DNA from: Streptomyces uncialis | Lineage (GTDB): Bacteria > Actinomycetota > Actinomycetes > Streptomycetales > Streptomycetaceae | DNA: 64,000 nt | Assembly (NCBI RefSeq): GCF_036250755.1 | Contig: NZ_CP109584.1 | Coordinates: 1 to 64,000, forward strand | Direction of reading: 5' to 3' | Shown: in pieces, positions 46,958-55,837 of the stretch | How positions within the stretch are numbered: position 1 is the first letter of the stretch | Layout of the letters: the number at the start of each line of letters is the position of its first letter | Notes under the pieces: generated by a model | Databases searched by the model: none | What the model saw: the letters and a program-made list of their open reading frames with translations, nothing else | What the model was told of the DNA's origin: nothing | Made by a program: the position numbers and the translations under genes

Positions 46958-46977
46958 CAACTTCGTTAACAAAGTTG
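46958..46977. promoter_or_regulatory. Palindrome CAACTT-N8-AAGTTG
   Basis: Perfect 6-bp arms around CGTTAACA, 84 bases ahead of the XRE start. AT-rich centre fits an operator. Confidence 0.5.
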
Positions 46978-47060
46978 TAGGCCCGGTCGGGGTCCGAGTT
47001 CCAGATCAGCCGTGTATCCAGCCGCCGGATACACCGAGTGGAGACATGGAGGATCACCAA

Positions 47061-48494
47061 GTGGGCCAGCAGCCGAACGCGTTGACACCGGAACAGTCGC
47101 CCCAGCACCGCTTCGGCTACACGCTTCGCGAACTCCGGAAGGTCCGTCGCCTCTCTCTGCGAGGGCTCGCCGACAAAGCCTTCATGTCGCACTCCAAGCT
47201 GCAGAAATGGGAGAACGGCGATAGAGCCCCGAAGGACCGGGCAGAGGTCGAACTGATCGACTCGCTGCTCTGCGCCGGCGGCATCCTGGTCGACCAGTGG
47301 GAGCGGATCGGGTCGGCTCTATCCGCATCCGGCCTTGTATCCGTTTCGACCCCCCATGTATCCGAAGCGTCGGTTGGGCTGGCCACAGCCGCCTCCCAGC
47401 AGGCAGCGTCTGAACATGAGGGGATCTTTGTCCCCGCTCGTCTACGGGATGGATCGGTGGTCTTTGTGGCGCTCGATCGACGCGCGATGCTGCGTGGCGG
47501 GATGGGACTCGGTGCAGCGGCTGCGCTGGGCGTAGGAACGCCAGCAGCCGCAACTTCCAACGCGCTGCCGGGGCTGACACGACCCGCACGATCCGCAGCC
47601 GCCTACAGCGGCTCGCCAGTGGAACACTTTCAGCGCGCCCGCCGCTTGCTGATCGACAACGACAATCTCCTCGGACCCAGCCGAACCGTCGTGACCGCCC
47701 GCGAGTACATCGAGACCATCAAGGATCTGCGCCAGGACGCCAAGGGCACGGACCGTCACGCCCTCATGGAACTGCAGACGCAGTACGCGGAATTCACTTC
47801 CTGGCTCTACCAGGACCTGGGTGACTTCGACAGCGCCCAGTTCTGGCTCGACAGGGCGTTCCAGTGGAGTCAGACCGTCGGAGACAGCGACCTGACCTCG
47901 TACGTGATGGCCCGCAAGGCACAGCTCGCCGGTGAGATGCACGACCTGGTCGACGTCGTCGACCTCGCCGAAGCCGCGCAGCGCATGGCCCGTCCTCGCA
48001 GTCGGCTGGCCGCCGTCGCCCGGACCTACGAGTCGTACGGTCACGCGCTGCGCGGCGAGGCTGCCGACAGCGAGCGTGCCATCGACGACGTGCGCAACGC
48101 TCTCGATCGCGTCTCCGACGACACAACCCCGTGGGGCGTGTGGCTGAACGAACAGTACGTGGAGGTGCACCGGGCGCAGGGCCTGGAGGTGCTGGGCAAC
48201 CACGCGGAGGCTGCGGAGGTCTTCACCAGCGCCATCAAGTCGTTGCCCGATGGCTACCACCGCGACCGCGGCGTCTACATGGCTCGGGCCGCTGTGGCCC
48301 ACGCCGGTGCTGGTGCCCCGGACGAAGCGGCCTCGGTCGGCCTTCAAGCCCTGACCGTGGCCACCGACACCGGTTCGGGTCGGATCGTCCGCGAGCTCGC
48401 CCGTCTCGACAAGGCACTGGCCCCCTGGCAGCGCCAGCCCGAGGTGGCAGAGTTCCGTGCGCGCTTCGACGGCCAACTCGCCCACGAATCTTGA
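47061..48494 (+). CDS. XRE regulator with TPR-like C-terminal domain
   Basis: 477 aa from the GTG with GGAGG seven bases upstream; an ATG at 47046 is possible. The N-terminal HTH reads LRELRKVRRLSLRGLADKAF and SKLQKWENGDRAP. The middle has RRAMLRGGMGLGAAAALGVG, a twin-Arg-like hydrophobic stretch common in this family. The C-terminal 270 residues are TPR-like helices (DLGDFDSAQFWLDRAFQW). Such regulators control accessory clusters in Streptomyces, and the gene begins the reductase/deaminase operon. Confidence 0.8.
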   Translation: MGQQPNALTPEQSPQHRFGYTLRELRKVRRLSLRGLADKAFMSHSKLQKWENGDRAPKDRAEVELIDSLLCAGGILVDQWERIGSALSASGLVSVSTPHVSEASVGLATAASQQAASEHEGIFVPARLRDGSVVFVALDRRAMLRGGMGLGAAAALGVGTPAAATSNALPGLTRPARSAAAYSGSPVEHFQRARRLLIDNDNLLGPSRTVVTAREYIETIKDLRQDAKGTDRHALMELQTQYAEFTSWLYQDLGDFDSAQFWLDRAFQWSQTVGDSDLTSYVMARKAQLAGEMHDLVDVVDLAEAAQRMARPRSRLAAVARTYESYGHALRGEAADSERAIDDVRNALDRVSDDTTPWGVWLNEQYVEVHRAQGLEVLGNHAEAAEVFTSAIKSLPDGYHRDRGVYMARAAVAHAGAGAPDEAASVGLQALTVATDTGSGRIVRELARLDKALAPWQRQPEVAEFRARFDGQLAHES

Positions 48495-48514
48495 GAAGAA
48501 TCGGATCACACCGA

Positions 48515-49198
48515 ATGATCACGCATCCGTACGTCATCCTCTCCGCTGCCATGTCGGTCGACGGCTACCTGGACGACACCAGCCCCGAGCGACTGCGCCT
48601 GTCCAACGCGGCCGACTTCGACCGCGTCGACCGGGTCCGCGCCGAGTCCGACGCCATCCTGATCGGCGCGAACACCATGCGGCGGGACAACCCCCGTCTG
48701 CTGGTGAACAGCGACGAACGACGCGCTCAGCGCGTTGCGGACGGCAAGCCGGAGTACCCCCTCAAGGTCACGGTCACCGCGAGCGGCGACCTCCCCGCCG
48801 ACCTGAAATTCTGGCACCACGGCGGCTCCAAGCTGGTGGTCACAAAGGACAGCGCGGTGGAGAAGGTGCGCGCCACCCTCGGCGATCTGGCCGATGTGGT
48901 CAGCGTCGGCCCGGAGCTCGACTGGGGCCTGGTCCTCGACGAGCTCGGGCGCCGCAGCGTCGGCCGGCTCATGGTCGAGGGCGGCGGCACGATCCACACC
49001 CAGCTCATGGCGCAGAACCTCGCCGACGAAGTGCACCTCGCCATCGCGCCGCTCTTGGTCGGTCAGCCGGAGGCGGCCCGTTTCCTGGGCACTGCCGACT
49101 ACCCGGGCGGGTCGACCGCTCGGATGAAGGTTCTGGAAATCCGCGCGATCGAGGACGTCGTGTTCGTCCGCTACGCCCCGAAGGAGCGCACCGCCTGA
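48515..49198 (+). CDS. RibD C-terminal-like reductase
   Basis: 227 aa. Dihydrofolate-reductase fold as in RibD/RibG reductase: YVILSAAMSVDGYLDD, DAILIGANTMRRDNP, LMVEGGGTIHTQLM, HLAIAPLLVGQPEA. The natural RibD fuses deaminase and reductase; here the two are separate neighbouring genes in reverse order. It probably reduces a pyrimidine or pterin intermediate with NADPH. Confidence 0.85.
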   Translation: MITHPYVILSAAMSVDGYLDDTSPERLRLSNAADFDRVDRVRAESDAILIGANTMRRDNPRLLVNSDERRAQRVADGKPEYPLKVTVTASGDLPADLKFWHHGGSKLVVTKDSAVEKVRATLGDLADVVSVGPELDWGLVLDELGRRSVGRLMVEGGGTIHTQLMAQNLADEVHLAIAPLLVGQPEAARFLGTADYPGGSTARMKVLEIRAIEDVVFVRYAPKERTA

Positions 49199-49680
49199 TG
49201 TACGCGCCCGACCGAGCCCAGGACCTGCGCTGGATACAACGTGCGATCGACCTCGCCGCGCTGTGCCCTCCGGCCGTCGGCGCCTACTCGGTGGGGGCGG
49301 TCATCGTCGGCGAGGACGGCAACGAGCTGGCGTCCGGGTATTCCCGGGCGACCGGCCCCCGTGAGCACGCGGAGGAAGTTGCCCTCGCCCAGCTCCCCCA
49401 GGAGGACCAGCGTCTCGCGGGAGCGACGATCTACAGCACGCTGGAACCCTGCTCCCAGCGCAGCGCGTCCCGTACGCCCTGCGCGCGGCGGATCCTCGAG
49501 GCGGGCATCCCGCGCGTTGTCATCGCCTGGCGCGAGCCGAGCCTGTTCGTCGACGACTGCGTTGGCTACGAGCAGTTGGTGGAGGCCGGAGTGATCGTGC
49601 TGGAGCTGCCCGAGTTGGCGGCGGCCGCGAAGACGACCAACTCTCACCTGCCAGGCTTGGGCGGAAAGGGGTGGCGTTGA
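49198..49680 (+). CDS. RibD N-terminal-like cytidine/pyrimidine deaminase
   Basis: 160 aa, ATG overlapping the reductase stop (TGATG). The zinc site is complete: HAEE at the first ligand and EPCSQRSASRTPC for the two cysteines, with the catalytic Glu next to His. The spacing of the second part (C-x8-C) matches the RibD/dCMP-like group. Coupled with the reductase it forms a split RibD-like unit for a modified base or flavin/pterin precursor. Confidence 0.85.
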   Translation: MYAPDRAQDLRWIQRAIDLAALCPPAVGAYSVGAVIVGEDGNELASGYSRATGPREHAEEVALAQLPQEDQRLAGATIYSTLEPCSQRSASRTPCARRILEAGIPRVVIAWREPSLFVDDCVGYEQLVEAGVIVLELPELAAAAKTTNSHLPGLGGKGWR

Positions 49681-49768
49681 ACGTATCGACGCTCGCGGTG
49701 ACAGCGCGCCTCTGCCGGGAGCCCGATGGTGTATCTTTCGCTACATCTTCGATCATGGAAGGTTGGCT

Positions 49769-50074
49769 ATGCCCAACTCCGACGGCGCTCAGCGGGTCGA
49801 TGCCCTACTGAACAGCCTGGGTGACGTCCTACCGCCACCGAGTGTGCGCGGGAAGCTGCGCGTTGCCGCTGGCCTCACGCAGCAGGACGTCGCGGACACC
49901 GTGGGCGTGAAGCGCCTCGCGGTGGCACGTTGGGAACTCGGGGAGGCTCACCCCCGGCGCCCGCACCGCGAGGTCTACCTGCGCCTGCTTCGCGGGCTCG
50001 CGGAGCGTTTTCCCGAAGCGGCGCGAGCGGATGAGGGCATGCCGACGCCGACCTCCGGAGGGGGATCAGGATGA
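49769..50074 (+). CDS. Small XRE-type regulator
   Basis: 101 aa from an ATG with GGAAGG. HTH: LRVAAGLTQQDVADTVGVKRLAVARWELGE, split as a standard five-helix Cro fold. It follows the reductase/deaminase pair and may control it or the replication genes. An ACGTGGA/TCCACGT hairpin at 50104-50123 follows the stop. Confidence 0.75.
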   Translation: MPNSDGAQRVDALLNSLGDVLPPPSVRGKLRVAAGLTQQDVADTVGVKRLAVARWELGEAHPRRPHREVYLRLLRGLAERFPEAARADEGMPTPTSGGGSG

Positions 50075-50662
50075 CCTAGCGGCCATCGACCGCGCGTGCC
50101 GATACGTGGACGGCAATCCACGTGGCCTCGCGCGGCCCGTCTCGCCGACCAGACGTACCGTCCAGGTCGGCGCCCAGCTCCCGGTTGACGCCGGTTCTGG
50201 GCTCCAGCTCATGAGCTGGTCTATCTCTCAGTAACACCCGGTCCTCAAGGACCAGCACTACTTGCTACCCGCAGAGGCCCCCCGGCAAGGGGACTTCTGC
50301 ACCGCAGTACCGAAGTACCGCTTCACCGTTCCATGCACGGTTCCGACGGCCCCGGCAAGGGCCTCGGAACACAACAACCGCCCCAGCCCCAGCAAGAGCA
50401 AGGAGGTCGCCTTACGCCACGTCCAGCCCGAGGGCTGTCCGCCGTCCGAATCACCAAAGAAAGGCTCGCCTCTGGTTCTTCGTCCGGTCGGTTCCGTCCG
50501 CTCCTGACGAAGTGGGCGCAACCCCACCAAAAGGAAGGGAGAAATCTCCCCCCTCCCACCCGGTCACTCCTCGCGGAGGAACTGGGTGGTGTCACATCCG
50601 TTGGTCATCCCGTCCCGCGTCGCGGGGTGGTGCGGCCGTGAACGTGAAAGTGGTGTCCCCTC
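50075..50662. promoter_or_regulatory. Hairpin-rich region upstream of the initiator gene
   Basis: Contains a 16-bp palindrome CCAGCTCATGAGCTGG (50204-50219), GGTCC/GGACC at 50240-50253, and two larger hairpins at 50271-50300 and 50340-50370 that share the apical CCCCGGCAAGGG. Farther on, GGGAGA AA TCTCCC near 50539. No gene I can support. The position before the replication module suggests copy-control RNA or origin elements. Confidence 0.45.
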
Positions 50663-51004
50663 ATGGTGCCCGATCTCCGCGCCCTTGAAAAGCTGACTTC
50701 CGACCGTTTCATCCAGGTTCGATCCGCCGATCTGTTCCACTCAGTCGAATTCGTCCCGCGATCTGTGGCGGTTTGCCCACTTCGACAGGCACCGTCGTGT
50801 CCGGGCCGTGGGCTGCCCGAGGGGTCCGGGCTCGCCGGTCCCCAGAGCGTCGTGCCCGCCGCGCCCGTCCCGCCCCACGGGACGCACACCAAGATCCTTG
50901 CCCGCGTGACGGGAGCGCTTGGCGTTCGGCCGTTGTCCGCAGGTGATCTGGGCCAGGGTCGCCGGATGGACCTTTTTCAGCTGGCTCTGCGGGGTGCCCG
51001 GTGA
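50663..51004 (+). CDS. Possible leader gene before the initiator
   Basis: 113 aa open frame ending with a GTGA overlap with the initiator start. The first part (LRALEKLTSDRFIQVRSADL) and last part (ARVTGALGVRPLSAGDLG) look moderately coding, the middle does not. The start ATG has no clear ribosome site. Treat as tentative. Confidence 0.25.
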   Translation: MVPDLRALEKLTSDRFIQVRSADLFHSVEFVPRSVAVCPLRQAPSCPGRGLPEGSGLAGPQSVVPAAPVPPHGTHTKILARVTGALGVRPLSAGDLGQGRRMDLFQLALRGAR

Positions 51005-52299
51005 GCGCGGTCGCGGCGTCGGCCGCCGCGACGGACCGCCTTCTTGACGAGGGCGCCAGCGTTCTCACCGACGCGCCCGCAGGGCGGGTACCGGGGCCGC
51101 GTCCGGCGGCAGACGACGGCTCGGTCGTCATGTTCTCCCCGGTGGCGGGTTCGGGTCAGTCCGTGTCGGGTACGCGGTCGCGTCGTGCGGAGCCTCGGGC
51201 GTGGCTGCGGTCGGTGGTGTGGCTGGTCGCGGCCGGGCTGCATCCGAAGGCCGGCCCGACGACGCTCGTGGTCGCGCGGGACCTGGCTACGCGGATGGAC
51301 TACCGGCGCGGGCTGGTGATGTACGACCTGGACGGCACGGTGGCGCGGACGGGGCTGTCACGGGCGACGGTGAAGCGGCATGTGCGGACGCTGCGGGAGC
51401 TGGGTGCGCTGGCGTGGTGGCGGCACGGCTCGAAGCAGAACCTGCGGCTGCCGGGCCGGGCATACACGGCGACGGCGACGATCTACGCGGCGGTCATCCC
51501 CAAGGCGTTCGACGTGGCGATGGGACACCGGCTGACCGGTCACGGGTACGAGGCGCGGGTGTGCGGGGTGACCATCGCGGGCCGGGAGCGTGCAGTCTCC
51601 GAGGCTGCGGCGAAGGCTGGTCAGCCTGTGGATAACCGGGCTGTGGACAACTCGGTCCCAGCAGCGCGTGAGCCCCATTCTCCTGGTCGGTACCACCCGT
51701 CATCCGCAGTGCAGGTGGAGAGGGGTGTTAAAGACACCTCGCGGCACGCGAGTCGCCGAACCGCATCGCCCCGTCCTGACAAGTCCACCACCACCAACAG
51801 CAGCAGCAACAGCGGGGGTGGGACGCGCCGGACCGCCGCGGAAACGTGCCGGTCGATCTGGGTGACCCGGCAGGTACGAGCCCGCGTCAACTGGACCCAG
51901 ACCGCGCCGCTGCGCCGGCTGGAGTACGTGCTGCGGCCTCTGACGGACGCCGGACTGGACGCAGACATGATCGCGGCCGAGCTCCACTCCTGGATGCTGA
52001 CCTGGCGTCCGGCCCGCCCCGCGGAGTACATCCGCGCACAGCTGGCCAAGCAGGCCGCCGTCGAGCACCAGGTCGCGGAGTTCGAAGCGGCAGAGGGCTG
52101 GAACGAGGACGAAGCCTCCGGTGCTCTCCGGGCCTCCCGCCCCGACCTGGTGGCCGATGTCCTGGCAGGTCTGGCGCAGGGCATGGCCGCGTACTCCGCC
52201 CACCAGGCCGCGAACGGCCTGGACAACCTCCTCGATGACGACGATGACAGCGCCGCGGCCTCGATAGCGGCCTTCCTCGGGACGGGAACCCTCGCATGA
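51001..52299 (+). CDS. Winged-helix protein, candidate replication initiator
   Basis: 432 aa from GTG. Residues ~65-165 form a winged helix (TLVVARDLATRMDYRRGLV, GLSRATVKRHVRTLRELGAL, WWRHGSKQNLRL). The middle is a low-complexity Ser/Thr/Asn linker. The C-terminal helical domain (LRRLEYVLRPLTDAGLDADM, PAEYIRAQLAKQA) resembles partners of plasmid initiators. Operon with a DciA-like and a DnaB-like gene makes initiation at an internal origin its likely job. Families of this type are frequent on actinomycete plasmids. Confidence 0.6.
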   Translation: MSAVAASAAATDRLLDEGASVLTDAPAGRVPGPRPAADDGSVVMFSPVAGSGQSVSGTRSRRAEPRAWLRSVVWLVAAGLHPKAGPTTLVVARDLATRMDYRRGLVMYDLDGTVARTGLSRATVKRHVRTLRELGALAWWRHGSKQNLRLPGRAYTATATIYAAVIPKAFDVAMGHRLTGHGYEARVCGVTIAGRERAVSEAAAKAGQPVDNRAVDNSVPAAREPHSPGRYHPSSAVQVERGVKDTSRHASRRTASPRPDKSTTTNSSSNSGGGTRRTAAETCRSIWVTRQVRARVNWTQTAPLRRLEYVLRPLTDAGLDADMIAAELHSWMLTWRPARPAEYIRAQLAKQAAVEHQVAEFEAAEGWNEDEASGALRASRPDLVADVLAGLAQGMAAYSAHQAANGLDNLLDDDDDSAAASIAAFLGTGTLA

Positions 52300-53135
52300 C
52301 CGACACCACCGTCAGCAGCAGCGAGGAGGGGCTGAGCGGGGTCGACCTCGCCCGGGTCGCGCTCGCCAACGCCCGCGCCACCGCGAAGTCGGCCCCGGTA
52401 CAGAAGCGCCGCACCGGTGCCTCCAGCAGGCGGGCCCGGGGGAGTGGCCGCGATCCGCTGCCGTTCGGCGCGGCGATCACGCAGATGATGGCCGCGCGCG
52501 GCTGGGACATGGCCGCCCGGGGCGGCAGCGTCCTCGACCAGTGGCCCGCCATCGCCCCGGAACTCGCCGGGAAGGTCGCCGCCGCCTCGTTCGAGGAGGA
52601 GACGCGGACGCTGCATCTGCGGCCCTGCTCCGGCGCGTACCGCACCCAGCTCACCCTCCACCAGCAGCAGATCATCGCCAAGGTCAACGCGGCCGTCGGA
52701 GACGGCACCGTCCGCCACCTCAAGATCCTGGCACCCGGCGGCGTCGACACCCCCACCACCCCGGCCACCCCCGTGCCCGGCACCACGCCTGTGCGCGAGG
52801 AGCCGGCACCGACCGGACAGCCGACCGGGCCCCGGCCGCAGAGTCCCGGGTACCTCGCCGCGCTCACCGCCCACCAGGAGCACCGCACCACCCGCGACAG
52901 CGGGATGGACGCCCGCGTCCGCGCCGCCGCCGAAAGCCAGACCCGGCGGCTACGGCGGAACCGGGAGCCGGAAGAGGCGTTCACCGAGATCGCCGCCCAG
53001 GAGGAGATCCTGCGGGAACAGCACGCACGCGCCCATGCCTCTGACAGCCTGGAAGCCAGCGTCCGGGCCGCGCTCGCCCACAAACGGCGCGAGAGTGTCG
53101 CAGCCTCCCCGTACCGGCTGTCCGCAGCGTCCTGA
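52296..53135 (+). CDS. DciA-like (DUF721) helicase loader
   Basis: 279 aa, ATGA overlap with the initiator gene. The core (FGAAITQMMAARGWDMAARG, VLDQWPAIAPELAG, LHLRPCSGAYRTQLTLHQQQ) is the DUF721/DciA fold, which loads DnaB in bacteria lacking DnaC. A Pro/Thr linker leads to a C-terminal tail starting PGYLAALTAHQEH. Two more copies of that tail occur at 56351 and 57216. A plasmid-borne loader next to a helicase suggests an independent replication start. Confidence 0.8.
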   Translation: MTDTTVSSSEEGLSGVDLARVALANARATAKSAPVQKRRTGASSRRARGSGRDPLPFGAAITQMMAARGWDMAARGGSVLDQWPAIAPELAGKVAAASFEEETRTLHLRPCSGAYRTQLTLHQQQIIAKVNAAVGDGTVRHLKILAPGGVDTPTTPATPVPGTTPVREEPAPTGQPTGPRPQSPGYLAALTAHQEHRTTRDSGMDARVRAAAESQTRRLRRNREPEEAFTEIAAQEEILREQHARAHASDSLEASVRAALAHKRRESVAASPYRLSAAS

Positions 53136-53297
53136 CACTGCTGTGCCCTACGGCAGCCGATGCAGAAGAACCAAGCGATTCCGGAGAACAGTTCATGACC
53201 GACGCGGAGCCGCTGCGGAAGAGCCCGTGAAGAAACCACCATCGACGTTCGACTACGCTCCTCCAGCCTGTCCCTATCCTCCTTGTCTGGAGAGCCC

Positions 53298-53579
53298 GTG
53301 TCTGTGCGAAAGACCCCCGAAATCCTCGCGGCGCTCCGGAAGGAAGCCGAAGAGATCACCCGGACACTCGCGGACGCCACCGATTCCGAGACCGACGTTG
53401 CCCGTGTCCTGGAACTGGTCAAGGCGGCCGAGGACCACCTGGAACTCGTCGATGAGTTCTACTACCCCAACGAAGGAAACCAGGTCCACCTCGACCTGGC
53501 CGCAGCTCTCGCTGCACTCGCCAAGGCCGGCGCCCGTGCTATCGCCCTCCGCCTCGACCACGCCGACCCGCGCGAGTAG
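53298..53579 (+). CDS. Small helical protein
   Basis: 93 aa from a GTG with GGAG five bases ahead. Helical: PEILAALRKEAEEITRTLAD, LELVKAAEDHLELVDEFYYP, LAAALAALAKAGARAI. No family. Located between the loader and the helicase genes, so probably part of the replication block. Confidence 0.55.
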   Translation: MSVRKTPEILAALRKEAEEITRTLADATDSETDVARVLELVKAAEDHLELVDEFYYPNEGNQVHLDLAAALAALAKAGARAIALRLDHADPRE

Positions 53580-53959
53580 GCCCCCGAATTCCTCTGGGCG
53601 TTGAAGCCACAGGCATCCGGTGCGGCCGGGTGTCACCCGCTGTCTCGCCAATTGGTCTGCCAGGCCCTGGGCAGGACACCGAGCACCACGTCACAGCGTC
53701 GCTGCTGGCCACGGGGCGCGAGACCCTGCACCACTTGTGGGGTCTCAAATCCAGCTTCATAGTCTCAGCCTGCTCTGCATATCGGCTGCACCAAGCAAAC
53801 TCTTCAGGTCAGCTGCACCAGCCCGGCACCGCTGACAGAGGAAATGCAGCAGCTGGTAAGTCTGGTCCCGGCCGCCGAAGCTATGCGGCGCCGAGACAGC
53901 CCAGGTCAGATCCTCACCAGCTCAGCCTTTCACCCTCATCAAGTTCCCAGGGGGGGACC
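53580..53959. promoter_or_regulatory. Spacer before the DnaB-like gene
   Basis: No gene. GAGACCC ... GGGTCTC forms a hairpin at about 53719-53745. Its TCTCAAATCC also appears in the block after the helicase gene. GGGGGGACC serves as ribosome site for the ATG at 53960. A promoter likely lies here but was not located. Confidence 0.4.
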
Positions 53960-54880
53960 ATGACCGACACCACCACCCAGAACCAAGCCGCCGACGAGCC
54001 CGTGTCTGCCAAGACCAGCGTCATCGCAGACCTCCTGGAGAACCTCCTCAACGACACAGCGGACATCGTCGAAGACCCCAACAGATACTCCAGCCTTCGC
54101 GGCCTGCCGACCGGCTTCCGGGACCTTGACCTGGTAACCGGCGGGCTCACCCCCGGATCGCTCACGGTCATCGCGTCCCGCCCCCAGGTCGGCCGGACAA
54201 CACTCCTCACCGACATCTGCCGGAACACGGCGATCCAGAACAACATCCCGACCGCGGTGTACTCCCTCGAGGAGACCGGCGAGTTCTTCCTCATGCGGGT
54301 CCTGGCCGCCGAAGCCCGCGTGGCTCGGCATCACATCATCTGCGGCACCATGACCGATGAGGACTGGGCCCGCATGGCCCGCCGCGTCCCGAACGTGTCC
54401 GCAGCCCCGCTCCACGTCAAGACCCCCGGCCGCCTCACCATGGCCACCCTTGAAACCGAGGCCCGCGAACTCGTCGAGGAACACGGTGTGGCGCTCCTCG
54501 CCGTCGACGGCATCCAAGACATCCGTCCGGCAAAGCGCAGCGACCTCCGCGAACGCGAAGTAGGTGACGTCGTCCGCGACCTGAAGACCCTCGCCCGGGA
54601 GCTGAACATCCCCGTCGTCGCCACCAGCCACCTGAACCGCAACCCCGAGCAGCGGTATGACCGCCTGCCCAAGCTGGATGACCTCCGCGAGTCCGGAGCC
54701 ATCACGTTCGCCGCGGACACCATCCTGCTGCTCCACCGGGAGGACGCCTACACCCTGGACACCCCGCGGGCCGGCGAAGCCGATTTCTACGTGGCGAAAC
54801 ACCGACAGGGGCCCATGGTCGTGATTACCACCGCGTTCCAGGGCCACTACGGACGGTTCGTCGACATGGCACAGACCTGA
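53960..54880 (+). CDS. DnaB-like replicative helicase core
   Basis: 306 aa, the C-terminal RecA-like half of DnaB only. Key parts: GFRDLDLVTGGLTPGSL, YSLEET (catalytic Glu 104), Walker B LLAVDGIQDI, SHLNRNPEQR and LDDLRESGAI. The Walker A reads SRPQVGRTT: Arg 79 replaces the conserved Lys, which should affect ATP use. The N-terminal collar is missing. With the DciA-like gene it forms the replication module. Streptomyces linear plasmids such as pSLA2 also pair a DNA-binding protein with a helicase-like Rep. Confidence 0.8.
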   Translation: MTDTTTQNQAADEPVSAKTSVIADLLENLLNDTADIVEDPNRYSSLRGLPTGFRDLDLVTGGLTPGSLTVIASRPQVGRTTLLTDICRNTAIQNNIPTAVYSLEETGEFFLMRVLAAEARVARHHIICGTMTDEDWARMARRVPNVSAAPLHVKTPGRLTMATLETEARELVEEHGVALLAVDGIQDIRPAKRSDLREREVGDVVRDLKTLARELNIPVVATSHLNRNPEQRYDRLPKLDDLRESGAITFAADTILLLHREDAYTLDTPRAGEADFYVAKHRQGPMVVITTAFQGHYGRFVDMAQT

Positions 54881-54893
54881 CCCGCCCGGCTAT

Positions 54894-55117
54894 GGGATCT
54901 CAAATCCCGTGTCGGAATCTCACGGTCGATGTCGGATGGAAGTCGGATCCGACATCGACCGCGAGACACCGCAGTTCAGCGGGTTGCGCCGCCGCAGCCG
55001 CTCGCCTGTGCCATCGATTTCCGACACGGAGCTGAGACGCCGACCGTCCGACATGACGTGAGACATCGGACGGACCCGCAGGTCGCGAGACCGACGTCCG
55101 ACACGAGCGGCGAGACC
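54894..55117. repeat. Iteron/palindrome block, candidate origin
   Basis: TCCGAC or GTCGGA occurs at least seven times (54911, 54931, 54942, 54948, 55020, 55047, 55097) and GAGAC five times. CTCACGGTCGATGTCGGA (54919-54936) is mirrored by 54948-54965 at 17 of 18 positions. GGGAT...ATCCC opens the block and CCGTCCGA...TCGGACGG spans 55044-55073. It lies immediately after the helicase gene. No gene is seen from 54881 to 55471. Confidence 0.6.
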
Positions 55118-55471
55118 CTACACCGGCCCAACAGGCCCCAAAAGTCGCCTGAGCGGCCCGTACAGCGACGATCTTCACCCCGGCAACCCTCCCCGACCCG
55201 TCCGGGGTGGAGATCGTCCGTCAGTGATCCACTGAGGCGGTCCTGCCGTTGCGGAGTGGGACGGCACCGCGACCGACACCGTCCCGGTGTACGTCCCGGC
55301 CCGGTCCGTAGGCGGGATCCGGCCGCAGACAACGCAACGGGAACGACGCCGGCGCTACCCGTGAGAGCCTCCGCCCGGCCTGTCATCCGATCGGGTGACA
55401 GGCCGCCAGCCCGTGGCGCTCCGGGGGTGACACTGAGGGGTTGCCGCCGTCAAGCAGGGAGAGGGACCTCG

Positions 55472-55837
55472 ATGAGTGAGCCGCGTCCGCAGTCCGGCGA
55501 CGAGCCGGCACCCACCCGTTCGCCGCACCAACTCGGTGAGGACGAGGGGCCGCAGAGTATCGCCGCGCTCAAGGCCGCTCTCGCCCCGTGGCCGCAGCAT
55601 CTGACGGCGTTCACCGCGGAGCTGGAGGCCGCGCCGTTCGCCGCAGTGCTGAACGTGGTCACCGAGTACCGGGTGGTGTGGATGGCCCTCGTCCACCCGG
55701 AGATCCAGGCCGCGAGTGCCGAGTCCGAGGGCGGCACCGCCGACCCCATCCCGTCCGAGGCGGTGTGGGCCGACTACGACCCCGACACCTTCGAACCCCT
55801 CCACCAGCCCGGTGCCGCCGGGGGGCGGGAGGCATGA
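55472..55837 (+). CDS. Antitoxin of a type II toxin-antitoxin pair
   Basis: 121 aa from an ATG with GAGGG. Helical, acidic: SIAALKAALAPWPQHLTAFT, VVTEYRVVWMALVHPEIQAA. It resembles the Streptomyces DUF6247-type partners placed ahead of RelE/ParE toxins. The toxin start overlaps its stop. Confidence 0.65.
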   Translation: MSEPRPQSGDEPAPTRSPHQLGEDEGPQSIAALKAALAPWPQHLTAFTAELEAAPFAAVLNVVTEYRVVWMALVHPEIQAASAESEGGTADPIPSEAVWADYDPDTFEPLHQPGAAGGREA

